A stretch of DNA of 64,000 nucleotides from JABDQA01 sp963759125. Its GTDB lineage: Bacteria > Desulfobacterota > Desulfobulbia > Desulfobulbales > Desulfocapsaceae. How positions within the stretch are numbered: the first letter of the stretch is position 1; each line of letters begins with the position of its first letter. The translations under genes were made by a program, and so were the position numbers. The notes beneath the pieces are model-generated. The model was not told the DNA's origin, searched no databases, and was given only the letters and a program-made list of their open reading frames with translations. The DNA lies in assembly GCA_963759125.1 (NCBI GenBank), contig CAVWXN010000005.1, forward strand, positions 868,001 to 932,000, given 5' to 3'. This document shows, piece by piece, positions 53,382-62,659 of the stretch.

Positions 53382-55054
53382 CCGAAACAGAAGTCCTAAA
53401 GCAACAGCTGGAAAGGGCGGATCAGGAAATTGGCTATCTGAAGCGCAGAATTTCGCGGATGGAACAGCGTCTGCTGCGCCAGGAAAAGCTTGACGATATG
53501 AACCGCCAGCAGACCAAATGGGCCATGCAGCAGCTGGAGCAGGCGCGGGCCTTGGCTGAACAGGCGAACCAGGCCAAGACCGATTTCCTGGCCAATATGA
53601 GTCACGAGATCCGCACTCCTTTAAACATCGTCTTGGGAATGGGGGAGCTACTGGCCGGCACGGGGCTTGAGGACAGTCAGAAACGATACCTGCAGAGCCT
53701 TCGGCTATCCGGTGAACATCTGCTCAAATTGATCAACGATATCCTTGAATTTTCGAGGATCGAGTCGGGCAGTATCGAAGTGAGCAAAACTCCCTTCGAT
53801 CTAAAAGAGTTGCTCGTCGGGCTCGAGGCAATGGGCACCCATCTGGCCCTGGAGAAGGGTATCGAGTTTTCTCTGGAATACGATGGTTCGGTCGAAATCG
53901 ACCGGTTGGGAGATTCCAGGAAGCTCAGACAGGTTCTGCTCAATCTGATTGGCAACGCGGTAAAATATACTGACAGCGGCAGAGTTTGTTTGTCTGTTGC
54001 AGGTCTTGAATATGACGACGGAGAGTCCGTCTTGTTTTCAGTATCAGATACCGGAATCGGTATAGCCGAGGACGAAAAGGAGCTGATTTTTGAACGTTTT
54101 ACCCAGGTCGAGCAGAGGGGCCGGAAGATCAGAAGCGGCGTCGGGCTTGGTCTGGCCATATGCCAGCGTCTGGTAGAGGCCATGGGCGGGCTGATTGAAA
54201 TTGATAGCGAAGTCGGCACAGGCAGTTCATTTACCGTACAACTCAGGCTGCCGTTTTCCGAGGAAGACTCGTTCAATCCCCGGTATCGTCAAGTAGTCGG
54301 GCTTCCGGCGGCCTTGGGATCGCTCCGGATACTGGTGGTTGACGATATTTACCTGAATTTCGAGGTGATAAAGAACTATCTCAAAGATCTTCCGGTAACT
54401 TTCGAATATGCCGAAAACGGCCGGCAGTCGTTGAAAGTCTTTCTTGATAAACGCTACGACATCATCCTGATGGATCTGCGCATGCCGGTGATGGGCGGAA
54501 TCGAAGCAGTCAATCACATCCGCAAATTGGAAGCAAAACTGGAGGTTGGACCGACCCCGATAATTGCCATGACGGCCCACGCCTTTGTGGAGCAGGAAAA
54601 AACCTACCTGGAATCGGGCCTCGATGAGGTCCTGATCAAACCCTTTTCAAGAAGTGATCTGCTGGCTGTTTTGAAGCGACATTTAAGGCAGTTGCCAGCC
54701 GGCGCAGAGCTGGCAGGCGACTCTGGTGATCAGCAGGCGTCGGTGGACGACGGGTCGGGGGGACTGGCTCCCCTGATCCCCAAGGTCCTCGATACCATAG
54801 CAGAGGAAATCATGGTCATTCACAGGGCCCTCTATGACAACGATCATGATATCCTGGAGAAGACCAGTCACGCCGTCAAAGGGTTGGCGGGGTTTTATGG
54901 CTTTTCCCGTCTCTCCGATCTGCTGGACCACCTGGAGGAGAGTGCCAGCAGGCGTGAATATCGAACGGCACGGGCGCTGGTCGTTGCCATCGGCAGCCAC
55001 GTGGATGAACTGCGCAGCCGCCAGGAGCGCCCGGTTGAGGATATCGCCAACTAA
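53378..55054 (+). CDS. hybrid histidine kinase (HisKA-HATPase-REC-Hpt)
   Basis: 558 aa, no membrane helix. An N-terminal coiled coil (residues 3-67) is followed by the HisKA box NMSHEIRTPLN with phospho-acceptor His76, HATPase_c with LIGNAVKYTDSG (N box), DTGIGIAEDEKE (G1) and GVGLGLAICQRLV (G2), a receiver domain with Asp366 in ILMDLRMPVMGG, and an Hpt domain with His498 in KTSHAVKGLAGFYG. This is a cytosolic phosphorelay on its own. The input probably comes from the FIST protein translated just before it. No response regulator for output is adjacent. It converges with the YgiQ gene, and their ends overlap by 4 nt. Confidence 0.93.
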   Translation: MTETEVLKQQLERADQEIGYLKRRISRMEQRLLRQEKLDDMNRQQTKWAMQQLEQARALAEQANQAKTDFLANMSHEIRTPLNIVLGMGELLAGTGLEDSQKRYLQSLRLSGEHLLKLINDILEFSRIESGSIEVSKTPFDLKELLVGLEAMGTHLALEKGIEFSLEYDGSVEIDRLGDSRKLRQVLLNLIGNAVKYTDSGRVCLSVAGLEYDDGESVLFSVSDTGIGIAEDEKELIFERFTQVEQRGRKIRSGVGLGLAICQRLVEAMGGLIEIDSEVGTGSSFTVQLRLPFSEEDSFNPRYRQVVGLPAALGSLRILVVDDIYLNFEVIKNYLKDLPVTFEYAENGRQSLKVFLDKRYDIILMDLRMPVMGGIEAVNHIRKLEAKLEVGPTPIIAMTAHAFVEQEKTYLESGLDEVLIKPFSRSDLLAVLKRHLRQLPAGAELAGDSGDQQASVDDGSGGLAPLIPKVLDTIAEEIMVIHRALYDNDHDILEKTSHAVKGLAGFYGFSRLSDLLDHLEESASRREYRTARALVVAIGSHVDELRSRQERPVEDIAN

Positions 55055-56874
55055 TTACCGCCTCTATCTTTTCTGGAATTTCCTTTTTTTCGTATCGGTT
55101 TGGCAGCCGATCGGACCATTTTGTCAGGAGTTGATTTCCCCGAAAATGCCCGCTCTATAATCCTGCGCTGCCGCGTTCTATCCGACTGATTCCTGGCGAC
55201 CTTTATGGGAGTGTCCTTATCCCGGTGGCGGCCGCTTACGTACATGGCCGTCGATAAAGTACCCGGGGTTGGTGTGAAGTCCTGAAACTGGCGGACAGAG
55301 AGGCCCAGCCGCTGCATCTTTTGCACCATACTGCGGGTGTGCTCTTCTGTACAGCCGGGATGGGCGCTAATGATATAGGGGGTAAGCCCCGCCTCTTTCT
55401 GGAGTTTTTTACTAATCTCTCTGAAAAGTTCGACGAAGCTGACCAACCGATCATGCCCTTCTTTGTGCATAAGGGCCAGGATCTCGGCCTCGGTGTGCTC
55501 GGGGGCGATTTTAAGATTGCCAGGAGTGTGGTCTCGGATCAGTTTCTCAAGCAACTTCGGGGTCTGCAGCAGCAGCTCAAGCCGCAGGCCGGAGGAAACA
55601 AACAGATGCTTTACCCTGTTCAGACCCGCCGCCTTGTCGAGCAACTCGAGGAAAAGGTGTTCGTTGAAGATTAAATTTTTGCAGATTTTTGGATAGAGGC
55701 AGTCATGCTGCGGGCAGGAGCCGATGGCGCACCGGGTAGCGAAAAGATTGGCAGTCGGCCCGCCAAGATCGGTGATGGTACCGTCAAATTCGGGCCGGGA
55801 TGAAATCTGGTCGACCTCGGCGACGACCGAGTCCACCGTGCGGCTGGTGATCCGTGGTCCCTGGTGCCTGGTGATGGCACAGAAAGAACAATTGCCGTAA
55901 CAGCCGCGAACCACGGTCACCGAGTTTTTAATCATCTTGTAAGCCGGTACATCGGGAGTCGATGGATGCGGGCGGCGGCTGAAGTCAAGCCCATAGAGTT
56001 GATCCATTTCTCGGGAGGTCAGCGGTTCGGCGGGGGGATACTGGACAATCCAGGCGGACCGCTGCTTCTGCACCAGCACTCGATCGGCCCGAGAGCGGGC
56101 ATAACGATCGATAATGCGTTCGGCCTTTATGAACCGACTGCTGTCAGCTTGGATCTCACTCCAGCCCGGCAGCCTCACCATGGTTTGGCCTTTTTCCTCA
56201 CAACCCAGTTCAAAGGCGACCATTTCCGCCTCGCTCAATCTTACACAGGCGCCGGCTATACCTTCCAGGGGGTGACCGTCGTTCAGAAATTGTGCCGCCT
56301 GGACTATCGCCCTTTCGGCCATGCCATAAACGAGCAGATCTGCTTTGGCGTCGCTCAGGTGGGATCCTCTCAGCCGGTTCTGCTTGTAGTCGAAGTGGAC
56401 AAATCGGCGCAACGATGATTCGATACCGCCGAGTATGATCGGTGTTTCAGGAAAAACTCTTCTGGCCAGGTTGGCATAGACAAGTACGGACCGATCTGGA
56501 CGGTAGCGGTTTTTCTTTTCGCGGATTTCAGTGCGCCAGGGTGAACCACCGGGGGAGTAAGCGTCTAAATCGCGTACCTTGCCGTTGGAACTGTAATTGG
56601 CCACTATCGAATCAAGGTTTCCGGAAGTGACGCCGAAAAAAAGACGGGGTCTGCCGAAACGGCGAAAATCTGTATCTTGGTCATAACGGGGTTGAGGCAG
56701 GATGGCCACCCGATAGCCTTTGGCTTCAAGCAACCGGCCGATCAGGGCTACGCCGAAGGAAGGGTGATCAACGTAAGCATCGCCGCTGACCAGGACAATA
56801 TCGATTTCATCCCAACCCCGAGTCTGACATTCCCTGGGCGTGGTCGGCAGCGGTTGAATGGTGATTTCTGGCAT
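55051..56874 (-). CDS. YgiQ-family radical SAM protein (UPF0313)
   Basis: 607 aa. The N-terminal part has DIVLVSGDAYVDHPSFGVAL and FFGVTSGNLDS, the radical SAM motif is CYGNCSFCAITRHQG (Cys-x3-Cys-x2-Cys), and the C-terminus has SAHPGCTEEHTRSMVQKMQR and DFTPTPGTLSTAMYVSG. The C-terminal tail is basic. This family is widespread, but its reaction is not established to my knowledge. It stands alone, between the kinase and nth. Confidence 0.9.
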   Translation of the reverse strand: MPEITIQPLPTTPRECQTRGWDEIDIVLVSGDAYVDHPSFGVALIGRLLEAKGYRVAILPQPRYDQDTDFRRFGRPRLFFGVTSGNLDSIVANYSSNGKVRDLDAYSPGGSPWRTEIREKKNRYRPDRSVLVYANLARRVFPETPIILGGIESSLRRFVHFDYKQNRLRGSHLSDAKADLLVYGMAERAIVQAAQFLNDGHPLEGIAGACVRLSEAEMVAFELGCEEKGQTMVRLPGWSEIQADSSRFIKAERIIDRYARSRADRVLVQKQRSAWIVQYPPAEPLTSREMDQLYGLDFSRRPHPSTPDVPAYKMIKNSVTVVRGCYGNCSFCAITRHQGPRITSRTVDSVVAEVDQISSRPEFDGTITDLGGPTANLFATRCAIGSCPQHDCLYPKICKNLIFNEHLFLELLDKAAGLNRVKHLFVSSGLRLELLLQTPKLLEKLIRDHTPGNLKIAPEHTEAEILALMHKEGHDRLVSFVELFREISKKLQKEAGLTPYIISAHPGCTEEHTRSMVQKMQRLGLSVRQFQDFTPTPGTLSTAMYVSGRHRDKDTPIKVARNQSDRTRQRRIIERAFSGKSTPDKMVRSAAKPIRKKGNSRKDRGGN

Positions 56875-57096
56875 CGTCTATCGTCGGGTTTCTCTAGCTG
56901 AGGTTGAAGACTTTCATTAGTACCGCAGAACGTGTGGCGCTGCCATCTACTTTTTGGTTCATTTTCCTGGCTCAGCCGTCGAGAGGTCGATCGATCGAAA
57001 AAAAGAGCAGAGATAGTAGAAAGTTGGGGAAGATTCTTGTTATATCTGATTTGTCATGTAAAATTGGCGAGGTAGAGTGAAAAGGGTTAAATTTAG

Positions 57097-57768
57097 TTGT
57101 TTCTGGTGTGCTATTTGGTCAACATAGGGAGCTTTCTCGATAGACTGGAAATAGAGGTGATGAAGTACCGGGTGCCGGTGGTGGATCTTATCGGTGTCCA
57201 GAGCCGTGATAGTTATCGGGTGCTGATCGCCACCATTCTCTCATCCCGGACCAAGGATGAGGTGACCGCCGTGGCTTCGTCCCGGCTGTTCGATTCAGCA
57301 CCAGACATTGACAGCCTGGCCGAGCTGTCGGTGGCACAGATTCGAGATCTCATTTATCCCGTGGGGTTTTATAAAACCAAAGCGATTCACCTGCAGAAAA
57401 CAGCTGTGCTGTTGAGAGACAGCTGTCAGGGAGTCGTTCCCGACACCATTGAGGAGCTGGTGAAACTGCCCGGAGTCGGGAGGAAAACGGCCAACCTGGT
57501 ACTTTCAGTCGCCTTTGATAAACCGGCTATCTGTGTCGATACCCATGTACACCGGATTATGAACATCTGGGGATACGTGCGTACGAAGACGCCGCTGGAT
57601 ACTGAGATGGCGTTGAGAAAAAAGCTGCCCAGAAAATATTGGAAAAAGGTCAACCGGGTTCTGGTAGCTTTTGGACAGGGAAAATGCAAACCGGTTGCCC
57701 CGCATTGTGACCAATGTATCCTGGAACCGGAATGTGCAAAGATAAACGTCGTACCGAGAAAAATTTAG
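57097..57768 (+). CDS. nth: endonuclease III
   Basis: 223 aa if read from TTG 57097. GTG 57106 and ATG 57160 are other starts, and the latter would lose part of the first helix. Family features are LIATILSSRTKDEVT, the helix-hairpin-helix LPGVGRKTANLVL with the catalytic Lys, VDTHVHRI with the catalytic Asp, and the [4Fe-4S] loop Cys-x6-Cys-x2-Cys-x5-Cys (CKPVAPHCDQCILEPEC). It removes oxidised pyrimidines from DNA. A 7-nt gap separates it from the response regulator gene. Confidence 0.93.
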   Translation: MFLVCYLVNIGSFLDRLEIEVMKYRVPVVDLIGVQSRDSYRVLIATILSSRTKDEVTAVASSRLFDSAPDIDSLAELSVAQIRDLIYPVGFYKTKAIHLQKTAVLLRDSCQGVVPDTIEELVKLPGVGRKTANLVLSVAFDKPAICVDTHVHRIMNIWGYVRTKTPLDTEMALRKKLPRKYWKKVNRVLVAFGQGKCKPVAPHCDQCILEPECAKINVVPRKI

Positions 57769-57775
57769 ACTGATT

Positions 57776-58447
57776 ATGGAGATGAGTCAGGACAAATACC
57801 GGATAGTACTGGCGGACGATCATGTGTTGATTCGGCACGGTATCAAGATAATTCTTTCCAGTGACGACTATCTGGAAGTCGTTGGAGAAGTGAGCAACGG
57901 TGATGAATTGCTGGACAGGCTCAAAGAAACCATCGTCGATCTGCTCATTCTGGATATTTCGATGCCCAAAGTGAGCGGCATAGAGCTCACCGAAATACTG
58001 AAAAAGCGCTATCCGGCCTTGAAGATCCTGGTGCTGACCATGCACAAAAATATCAGATTCCTGCGTCGGGCCATAGCGGCAGGGGCAGACGGTTATCTGG
58101 TTAAAAGCGACACCGAACAGGAAATAATGTCGGCCATTGGTAAGATCCGCGAGGGTAAAACCTATATTTCTCCCTGTCTGGAAAATGAGTTTGCCGAAGA
58201 GATGCTCAACAGTTATAGAAACCCTTCGTCTTCCAAAACTTTCAAGGGCCTGACAAAGCGGGAAAAACAGGTGCTTGGACTGGTCGTCGACGGAATGACG
58301 TCCAGGCAGATCGCTGCCAAACTGAGCCTCAGTCCTCGAACCGTTGATCACCATCGGGCCAGTCTGTTGAAAAAATTCGAGATGAATAATTCTGTCGATC
58401 TGGTCAACTTTGCAATCAAGAACGGCTATGTCACCCTCGAGGAATAA
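57776..58447 (+). CDS. NarL/FixJ-type response regulator
   Basis: 223 aa. Receiver domain with Asp60 in LLILDISMPKVSG, acidic pair Asp14-Asp15 (LADDHVLIRHG), and Lys in GYLVKSD, then a LuxR-type helix-turn-helix, LTKREKQVLGLVVDGMTSRQIAAKL with the recognition helix SPRTVDHHRASLLKK. It is an orphan, since no histidine kinase is beside it. The FIST/hybrid kinase pair 3 kb to the left has an Hpt end and could be its partner, but that is only proximity. It may be cotranscribed with nth. Confidence 0.92.
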   Translation: MEMSQDKYRIVLADDHVLIRHGIKIILSSDDYLEVVGEVSNGDELLDRLKETIVDLLILDISMPKVSGIELTEILKKRYPALKILVLTMHKNIRFLRRAIAAGADGYLVKSDTEQEIMSAIGKIREGKTYISPCLENEFAEEMLNSYRNPSSSKTFKGLTKREKQVLGLVVDGMTSRQIAAKLSLSPRTVDHHRASLLKKFEMNNSVDLVNFAIKNGYVTLEE

Positions 58448-58745
58448 TTTCCGGGCGTACCTCCTCGGCAAAACAGATTTCCGTTTTTTTCCCCCAACCA
58501 TCTATTGAGCTGGGAGCCGAGCCTCAAGGGCCTCGAAATTAGGTAAAATTGCCCATCCAAAACCGGGTGGTTATCCGGATTGTTTTTTAGTTTCGATGAA
58601 GGTAAATCTGTGGCCTGAAATTCTCTGCCTGCAGGGCGCAGGAACCCTCTCAGCCTCTGAAAGCTCTGGTCTTCTGATCTGCTGAATTGTTTCATTCCAC
58701 GCCGCTGCAAGCTGCAGTAACAGGCTAAATCAAGGAACAAATTCG
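58448..58745. other. 298-nt gap before the HU gene, nothing recognised
   Basis: No ORF of worth and no clear promoter boxes. There are short pairs (CCGG-N8-CCGG near 58564, CGAG...CTCG near 58523) and a T-run at about 58484-58491 that may end the regulator transcript. The HU promoter should be in the right half. Confidence 0.4.
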
Positions 58746-59024
58746 ATGAACAAAGCAGAACTGATTGAAAAGATAGCACTATCGACCGGAGTGACCAAAG
58801 TGACCGCAGCAAAGGCGCTCGACTCTTTTCTCACCAATATGGGTAAGGCAATGGAGCAAGGGGAACGGGTAATTGTCTCGGGTTTCGGATCCTTTCATGT
58901 CTCCCCAAGGGCTGAAAAGAAGGGTAGAAACCCTCAGACCGGTGAGACCATCTCGATTCCTGCCCATAATGTGGTCAAGTTCAGAGCTGGTAAAAAACTG
59001 CGCACGCTGGTTAAAAAGAACTGA
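58746..59024 (+). CDS. HU-family DNA-binding protein
   Basis: 92 aa. MNKAELIEKIALSTGVTKVTAAKALDS at the start, GERVIVSGFGSFHVSPRA in the middle and the arm GRNPQTGETISIPAHNVVKFRAGK match HU, with the conserved Pro of the DNA-inserting tip. It is more HU-like than the IHF beta-like gene at 17191, so the window has two different nucleoid proteins of this fold. It converges with lgt. Confidence 0.92.
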   Translation: MNKAELIEKIALSTGVTKVTAAKALDSFLTNMGKAMEQGERVIVSGFGSFHVSPRAEKKGRNPQTGETISIPAHNVVKFRAGKKLRTLVKKN

Positions 59025-59033
59025 AGCTTCACG

Positions 59034-59834
59034 CTACTTCTGCTGTCCGGCCCTGACCAGCTGATACCAGAGAAGCAGACCGGCGGCGATCATCAGGCTG
59101 CAGAGTATCTGACCCATTGAAAAGGGGCCGATAAGGCCGATCTGGGCATCGGGTTCTCTGGTGTACTCGATTAAAAATCGCAGGAAACCGTAACCGATAA
59201 AAAATAAGGCCAGCAGCGAGCCGTGGGGCCACAAGCGCTGCGTTTGGTATGGTTTGCCGCGCAGTGACCAGAGCAGGACAAAGAGAAGCAGTCCCTCGAA
59301 GAAGGCTTCATAGAGTTGGGAGGGGTGGCGGGGCAGCGAACCACCACCGGGAAATACCATCCCCCAGGGAAGGTCTGTGGGGCGGCCGAATAGTTCGCCG
59401 TTGATGAAGTTACCCAGCCTGCCCAAGCCGAGGCCAATGGGTATGGTGACCATGTAGATGTCGGCAGCTTTAAAAAACGGTATCTTCTTTTTTCGACAGA
59501 ACCACAATCCTCCGAAAAAGAGCCCGATGGCCGCCCCGTGAAACGCCATGCCGCCGGTCCAAGTGGCCGGTATCTCCCAGGGGTGCGCAAGATAGTAGTC
59601 AAGGTTGTAGAACAGGACATAACCCAAGCGGCCGCCGATGATCAGGGAGATGATCAGAGCGATGTTGAGGTTTTCGAACTGCTTCTGCAACTCGGGAAAG
59701 GAGCGCTGCTTCAACTGATATTTGACCAGCAGGTAGGAGGCTGCAAAGCCGAGCACGTACATGAGGCCGTACCAGCGAACCTGCAGCGGACCGATCTGCA
59801 GCAGCACGGGATCGATGTCGGGAAAAGGGAGCAT
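59034..59834 (-). CDS. lgt: prolipoprotein diacylglyceryl transferase
   Basis: 266 aa, seven membrane helices. The family signature RLGNFINGELFGRPTD with the key Arg-Asn and the block RHPSQLYEAFFEGLLLF are present, as is the early VRWYGLMYVLGF. It moves a diacylglyceryl group to the Cys of lipoprotein precursors such as the BamD of this window. It starts 5 nt after the mnmG stop and is probably in its transcript. Confidence 0.95.
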   Translation of the reverse strand: MLPFPDIDPVLLQIGPLQVRWYGLMYVLGFAASYLLVKYQLKQRSFPELQKQFENLNIALIISLIIGGRLGYVLFYNLDYYLAHPWEIPATWTGGMAFHGAAIGLFFGGLWFCRKKKIPFFKAADIYMVTIPIGLGLGRLGNFINGELFGRPTDLPWGMVFPGGGSLPRHPSQLYEAFFEGLLLFVLLWSLRGKPYQTQRLWPHGSLLALFFIGYGFLRFLIEYTREPDAQIGLIGPFSMGQILCSLMIAAGLLLWYQLVRAGQQK

Positions 59835-59839
59835 CGGTG

Positions 59840-61765
59840 TTATTCTCCCCTAACTTGCTCGGGTCCGGAAGCACTCCGGGGGCGATGTTTTCTGAGATGG
59901 ACCTGCAGGATCGAGATGGCGGCCGGGGTGATCCCTGAGATTCTCGATGCCTGCCCCAGTGACAACGGTTTGACCCGGCTCAGCTTTTCGACCACCTCGT
60001 TGGATAAACCGGATAGCTCCGAGTAGTCTAGTTCCAGGGGTATACGGGTCGACTCCAGCTTCTTGAAGCGGCTGACCTGCTCATTTTGTCTGTCTATATA
60101 ACCCTTGTATTTGACCCTGAGTTGAATATCCTCCCTGAACCGGGCGTTGCCCAGATCTGCCACAGGCTGTAGTTGATCTTCGCTGCAGAGCTGGCAGAGG
60201 TCAGTGATGGTCAGCTCCGGTCTCCTGAGCAGATCGGCGAGGCTGGATTTCTGCTTGAGAGCTGTGCTCCCCAGGCGGCTGAGTAGCGGGTCGATGTCGG
60301 CCGATGGTTTCAGCCAGGTAGTTTCGAGAAGTTCGATGCCGCTCTCAATCTCCTTTTGTTTGGCGACGAAGAAATCGTAGTGAGCTTTGGGCAGCAGACC
60401 AATTCTATGACCGATTTCCGAGAGTCTGGCGTCGGCATTGTCCTCGCGCAGCAGCAATCGGTATTCGGCCCGGCTGGTAAAGAGCCGGTACGGCTCCTTT
60501 GTGCCTCTGGTGATGAGATCGTCGATGAGCACACCGATATAGGCCTCGGATCTGTCTATCACCAGAGGGTCAATGTTGCGGCAATAGTGGACCGCGTTGA
60601 TGCCGCCGATAATGCCCTGGGCCGCGGCTTCCTCGTAACCCGAGGTGCCATTGATCTGGCCGGCCAGAAAAAGTCCCCGAACCCTTTTGGTCTCGAGCGA
60701 CGGCAGCAGCTCCAGCGGATCGACATAGTCATATTCAATGGCGTACCCCGACCTGACGATCACCGCCTCCTCCAGCCCCTTGATGCTCTTGATCATTGCC
60801 ACCTGGGTGGCCAGAGGCAGACTGGTGGGCAGACCGTTTGGGTAGACTTCGGTGGTTTCTATTCCTTCTGGTTCCAGAAAAATCTGATGTCTGGGTTTTT
60901 CCGGAAAGCGCATGACCTTGTCTTCTATGGAGGGGCAGTACCTGGCGCCGACTCCCTCGATAATACCGGCATACATCGGTGACTGGTCGATGGAATTCCT
61001 GATGATCTGATGGGTGTTCTCATTGGTGTAGGTGATATGACAGGGAAACTGGGGCTGCCGGTATTCCCCCTTGTTGGTGAAGGAGAAAAAGGCCGGCGGC
61101 TGGTCGCTATGCTGGGGCTCGAGTTCCGAGTAGTCGATGGTGTTGGCATCGAGGCGCGGCACCGTGCCGGTCTTCATTCTGCCCACCGCAAACCCCTGCT
61201 CCCGAAACCAGGCGGCCAGGCTCAGAGAGGGAGTGTCTCCCATTCTTCCAGCCGGGAAGTTCTTTAGCCCGACGTGAATCAGCCCGTTGAGAAAGGTGCC
61301 GGTGGCCACGACCACCGCCTTTACTTCAACCTCTTCATCCAGCGAGGTGCGCAGCCCGGTGATCCGGTTGTTCTTGACGATCAGCGAATCCACGGTGGTC
61401 TGGCGAATGGTCAGATTCTCCTGATGTTCAAGGATTTTTTTCATCCGCAGCCGATACAGCAGCCGGTCAGCCTGAGCCCGTGAAGATCTCACCGCCGGTC
61501 CCTTGCTGGTGTTGAGACGGCGAAACTGGATTGAGGTCTCGTCGATATTCTTGGCCATTTCACCGCCCAGGGCATCAATTTCACGCACCAGGTGGCCTTT
61601 GGCCAGTCCGCCGATGGCCGGATTGCAGGACATGGCCCCGATGGTATCGAGATTGATCACACAGACCAGGGTCTTGCACCCCATGCGGGCGGCCGCCAGG
61701 GCGGCCTCGCAACCGGCATGCCCGGCGCCGATGACGGCAATATCAAATTGTTGGAGTTCAGGCAT
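59840..61765 (-). CDS. mnmG: tRNA uridine-34 carboxymethylaminomethyl modification enzyme MnmG
   Basis: 641 aa. FAD-binding GAGHAGCEAALAAARMG at the N-terminus, CNPAIGGLAKGH, the KTGTVPRLD block, GLFLAGQINGTSGYEEAAAQG, and the C-terminal helical tRNA domain (LREDNADARLS... and GITPAAISILQVHL). It works with MnmE to modify U34 of several tRNAs. In this window both genes lie in the same row, with a methyltransferase gene between them. Confidence 0.97.
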   Translation of the reverse strand: MPELQQFDIAVIGAGHAGCEAALAAARMGCKTLVCVINLDTIGAMSCNPAIGGLAKGHLVREIDALGGEMAKNIDETSIQFRRLNTSKGPAVRSSRAQADRLLYRLRMKKILEHQENLTIRQTTVDSLIVKNNRITGLRTSLDEEVEVKAVVVATGTFLNGLIHVGLKNFPAGRMGDTPSLSLAAWFREQGFAVGRMKTGTVPRLDANTIDYSELEPQHSDQPPAFFSFTNKGEYRQPQFPCHITYTNENTHQIIRNSIDQSPMYAGIIEGVGARYCPSIEDKVMRFPEKPRHQIFLEPEGIETTEVYPNGLPTSLPLATQVAMIKSIKGLEEAVIVRSGYAIEYDYVDPLELLPSLETKRVRGLFLAGQINGTSGYEEAAAQGIIGGINAVHYCRNIDPLVIDRSEAYIGVLIDDLITRGTKEPYRLFTSRAEYRLLLREDNADARLSEIGHRIGLLPKAHYDFFVAKQKEIESGIELLETTWLKPSADIDPLLSRLGSTALKQKSSLADLLRRPELTITDLCQLCSEDQLQPVADLGNARFREDIQLRVKYKGYIDRQNEQVSRFKKLESTRIPLELDYSELSGLSNEVVEKLSRVKPLSLGQASRISGITPAAISILQVHLRKHRPRSASGPEQVRGE

Positions 61766-61789
61766 ATAGTGTAATCCCGGTCGGCTGCT

Positions 61790-62641
61790 TCATGAGCTCG
61801 GTTCTATGTCATCTTTGGACCATGACAGCAGAGCCCAGCGCTGCGGGTTGTCCCTTTTGACGATGAGGTGATCGTCTTCCTGCTTAATAATCCTATTTTT
61901 CACAAAATGTTCAAGGGTCTGCTCTTCTTCGGGGAGCAGATCCTTGAACATCCAGGCGTAGCCCTCAACAGCCCGGTCCAGGTTGTCGAAACGCAGTTCC
62001 CGCGACAGCTCTAGCCTCTCGATCCGGGGGTGGATGCCCAGATGATAAAGCATATTGACGGTGTAGATGTAATCGGGGCCCGAATTGAACTCCCTGCCAA
62101 GGGCACCAAAGGCGTCGGGGTCGAACGGGGAGGGGGCGATGCGCTCGGCAACATGGATGGTGTCGGTGGCGTAGTGTCCGAGTTTCTGCAATGCTCCGGC
62201 AAGATCGGGAATATTCATCGATCTCGAGGCAATCACCAGGTTGTGGGGAGCGATGTCGAATTCTGACCAGTCATCTTCCCAGCCGCAGTGTACGGTTCTG
62301 ATATTGGTGATGCCTTCTTGCCGGGCCCGCTCCTCGAGCAGTTCGAGCATTCCCTGTGAGTAATCCAGGGCGGTTACCTGCCTGACCTGCGTGGCCATCG
62401 GCAGGGCCAAAGTGCCGGGGCCGCAGCCCACATCGAGTACGCTGGTATCCTTGTCCAAGTCGAGGTGTTTGAGAAACAGCTCCACGTAGGCCGAGTCTCT
62501 GGTCCGGCCGGCAAAGGCTTCGGCCTTTTTGTCCCAGTCTCTGGCATTCTTGCTTTTCCAAGATTTCTCCGAGCGGCTCTGCTGCCAGAGAAGCTGCCAG
62601 TCGATGTCGCTGTAGACTGAGATGTTCTGGGTTTTTTTCAT
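61790..62641 (-). CDS. class I SAM-dependent methyltransferase
   Basis: 283 aa. The SAM-binding glycine motif is VLDVGCGPGTLALPMA near residue 75, with the acidic end of strand 2 in VTALDYSQGMLELLEE. The N-terminal 60 residues (IDWQLLWQQSRSEKSW) and the C-terminal third with HLGIHPRIERLEL are specific to this subgroup. It is not RsmG, which often lies beside MnmG. Substrate unknown; a small molecule or tRNA-related target is possible. It sits between mnmE (18 nt) and mnmG (24 nt). Confidence 0.85.
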   Translation of the reverse strand: MKKTQNISVYSDIDWQLLWQQSRSEKSWKSKNARDWDKKAEAFAGRTRDSAYVELFLKHLDLDKDTSVLDVGCGPGTLALPMATQVRQVTALDYSQGMLELLEERARQEGITNIRTVHCGWEDDWSEFDIAPHNLVIASRSMNIPDLAGALQKLGHYATDTIHVAERIAPSPFDPDAFGALGREFNSGPDYIYTVNMLYHLGIHPRIERLELSRELRFDNLDRAVEGYAWMFKDLLPEEEQTLEHFVKNRIIKQEDDHLIVKRDNPQRWALLSWSKDDIEPSS

Positions 62642-62659
62642 GGGATTCCGTTTACCTAC

